From NCBI GenBank assembly GCA_025462805.1, contig JAOAPJ010000367.1, positions 1-5,756 of the forward strand: a stretch of DNA of 5,756 nt, in the 5' to 3' direction. A program made the translations under genes and the position numbers. The DNA is from Acidobacteriaceae bacterium (GTDB taxonomy: Bacteria > Acidobacteriota > Terriglobia > Terriglobales > Acidobacteriaceae). A model generated the notes under the pieces. That model did no database searches. It saw nothing but the letters and a program-made list of their open reading frames with translations, and had not been told where the DNA came from. How positions within the stretch are numbered: position 1 is the stretch's first letter; each line of letters begins with the position of its first letter. Of the stretch, positions 4,352 to 5,756 are shown in pieces.

Positions 4352-5756
4352 ATGTATTTACGTTCGTTGCATTCTCTGAGCCGGATTCTGCTCGTAACCT
4401 GTGCGGTTGGCCTGGGAACAACGGCTCTCTTTGCGCAGGACCAGACTCCGCCTCAGCCCCCATCAAGTCCATCATCGAGCAGTACGCCGGCCGCTGCTCC
4501 TGCCAAGCCATCACCAACGGCTCCGCAGGGTCCGTTTGCTTCGCGCGTCGATATCTTCGCCGGATATTCTTATCTGGCTCCTCACGGCTCCGTCACCATT
4601 CCTGGCGGCGCTAATGTTGGCCTTCCTGGTCCGGTGAGCTACTCCTCGATCGACTATGGTGCGATCGGCAGCGGCACCTACTACTTCAACCGGTTCCTGG
4701 GTGCACAGGTCGAATACAGCAACCATCCTGATGGGAGGAACGACGGCGCGTCGGTTGCGTCCGCCGGCCTAGTCGCCCGTTATCCCACAGAGGACATCAC
4801 GCCGTTCGTCCACGCCGAAGCGGGTGCGGTGCGGCTCGGCGGTCCCTTCAAGCAGCCCTACACCTGGGGTCCGGCCCTCACCCTGGGCGGCGGTCTTGAC
4901 TACGGTATCGGCCATCACTGGGGCATTCGCGTCTTCCAGGCGGATTACCAGTACTACCACGTAGATTTCGGTCCGCAGTTCCCCTTTCCGACCGGCGGCC
5001 GCGCGAACGTCGACGCGGTTCGTCTCAGCACGGGTCTTTTGTATCGTCTGGGCAACATCACTCCGCCACCTCCGGTCACCTATCAGTGCGCTGCCAGCCC
5101 AGCCTCGGTCTACCCCGGCGATCCGGTCACCGTTACGGGCACGCCGACCAACCTCAACCCCAAGAAGAACCCTACCTATTCCTGGACGGGCAGCAATGGT
5201 GTGAAGGTCACGGGTGATAGCAACACAGCCACTATCGACACCCACGATCTGAACCCCGGCAGCTACACCGTTACGGGTCACGTTGCGCAGGGGCAGAAGC
5301 CTGGACAGTTCGCGGATTGCACCGCGACCTTCGAGGTCAAGCAGTTTGAGCCGCCGACCATCAGCTGCTCTGCCAACCCAACCACCGTCAAGCCGGGTGA
5401 CAGCGTGACCATCACTGCACAAGGCGTGAGCCCGCAGAATCGTCCGCTGACCTACACCTACTCGGCCTCTGCCGGCCAGATCAATGGCACCAACAACACC
5501 GCGACGCTGACCACGTCCGGCGCGCCTGCCGGTCCGATCACCGTGACCTGCAACGTGGCCGACGACAAGGGTCAGACCGCCTCCACCACGACCACCGTCA
5601 ACGTGGAAGCACCGCCACCGCCGCCGCAGCCGAAGACGCAAACTCTGTGCTCGATCAACTTCGATCGTGACAAGAAGCGTCCCGCCCGCGTCGACAACGA
5701 AGCCAAGGCCTGCCTGGATGACGTAGCCCTCAACCTGCAGCGTCAGTCGGATGCGA
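4352..5756 (+). CDS. OmpA-family outer-membrane protein with beta barrel and two Ig-like repeats (3' end outside window)
   Basis: The frame is open for 468 codons to the window edge. Residues 1-28 form a signal peptide (arginines at 4 and 11, hydrophobic core 12-27, likely cut after A28; no lipobox). Residues 29-61 are a Pro/Ser/Ala linker. Residues 64-233 look like an OmpA-type eight-strand barrel: it begins RVDIFAGYSYL, has alternating aromatic and glycine strands such as WGIRVFQADYQYYHVDF, and ends in LSTGLLYRLG. Two Ig/PKD-like repeats follow (about 244-330 and 337-419), then a proline linker (420-428). From 431 (LCSINFDRDKKRPAR) comes the probable start of an OmpA C-terminal peptidoglycan-binding domain, cut by the edge. 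The inferred role is an abundant outer-membrane protein tying the membrane to the wall. C433 and C454 might form a disulfide. Binding residues of the anchor domain are not visible, so that part is provisional. Confidence 0.85.
   Translation, partial: MYLRSLHSLSRILLVTCAVGLGTTALFAQDQTPPQPPSSPSSSSTPAAAPAKPSPTAPQGPFASRVDIFAGYSYLAPHGSVTIPGGANVGLPGPVSYSSIDYGAIGSGTYYFNRFLGAQVEYSNHPDGRNDGASVASAGLVARYPTEDITPFVHAEAGAVRLGGPFKQPYTWGPALTLGGGLDYGIGHHWGIRVFQADYQYYHVDFGPQFPFPTGGRANVDAVRLSTGLLYRLGNITPPPPVTYQCAASPASVYPGDPVTVTGTPTNLNPKKNPTYSWTGSNGVKVTGDSNTATIDTHDLNPGSYTVTGHVAQGQKPGQFADCTATFEVKQFEPPTISCSANPTTVKPGDSVTITAQGVSPQNRPLTYTYSASAGQINGTNNTATLTTSGAPAGPITVTCNVADDKGQTASTTTTVNVEAPPPPPQPKTQTLCSINFDRDKKRPARVDNEAKACLDDVALNLQRQSDA
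5081..5608 (+). repeat. Two tandem Ig/PKD-like domain repeats inside the OmpA-type gene
   Basis: Residues 244-330 and 337-419 share an ordered pattern. Each opens with a cysteine and a P-x-[ST]-V-x-P-G-D-x-V-T motif (ASPASVYPGDPVTVTG and SANPTTVKPGDSVTITA), continues with a Y-[ST]-[WY]-[ST] strand, then [SN]NTAT[IL] (residues 290-295 and 381-386), and ends in a TVT-type strand. Each repeat has two cysteines (C246/C323 and C339/C400) that could pair in the oxidising periplasm. Similarity is at protein level and the DNA copies have diverged, pointing to an old duplication. Confidence 0.7.

Noticed and set aside
4769..5641. 290-codon open frame on the minus strand opposite the OmpA-type gene
   Set aside because: The product is Arg/Gly/Val-rich low-complexity sequence without any domain, while the plus strand gives a signal peptide, barrel strands and paired repeats in frame. 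Codon bias of the real gene explains the open antisense frame.

Overview
The window looks like an ordinary housekeeping stretch of a moderately GC-rich Gram-negative chromosome. The protein style best fits Acidobacteriota, class Terriglobia (relatives of Terriglobus, Granulicella or Edaphobacter). This placement rests on remembered resemblance of the OmpA-family C-terminal start, the NuoB sequence and the futalosine-pathway menaquinone enzyme; no search was run. No rRNA, tRNA, CRISPR array, insertion sequence, integrase or phage gene was seen.

Layout. The left part (1-1385) is read on the minus strand. In transcription order it holds cutA (1385-1071), a 61-residue predicted single-pass membrane protein (1008-823), bioY for biotin uptake (796-170), and the first 26 codons of a gene resembling mqnD of the futalosine menaquinone pathway (80-1, cut by the window edge). 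A 162-base divergent region (1386-1547) separates these from genes on the plus strand: a 466-residue phosphohexomutase of phosphoglucomutase type (1548-2948), an FtsB/DivIC-type septum formation initiator 17 bases later (2966-3397), and nuoB of respiratory complex I (3443-4018). A gene-poor stretch of 333 bases (4019-4351) with two inverted repeats follows. Last is the 5' part of a large outer-membrane protein (4352 to the edge): signal peptide, proline/serine-rich linker, eight-strand-type beta barrel, two Ig-like repeats, then the beginning of an OmpA-type peptidoglycan-binding domain.

How the genes relate. There is no single pathway. NuoB feeds electrons to the quinone pool, and the mqnD-like gene would help make the menaquinone in that pool. 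FtsB/DivIC and the OmpA-type protein both act at the envelope, and phosphoglucomutase can supply sugar nucleotides for envelope polysaccharide. These links are inference. The minus-strand genes are spaced closely enough (62, 26 and 89 bases) to be one transcript, as are the mutase and ftsB genes.

The most interesting observations are modest. A TATACT box sits exactly 7 bases before the nuoB ATG, with no good Shine-Dalgarno sequence, suggesting a leaderless start. nuoB stands apart from other complex I genes. The OmpA-type protein has two Ig-like repeats, each with a possible disulfide, between its barrel and its anchor. Two adjacent inverted repeats lie upstream of that gene. I found no convincing evidence of an undescribed multi-gene system.
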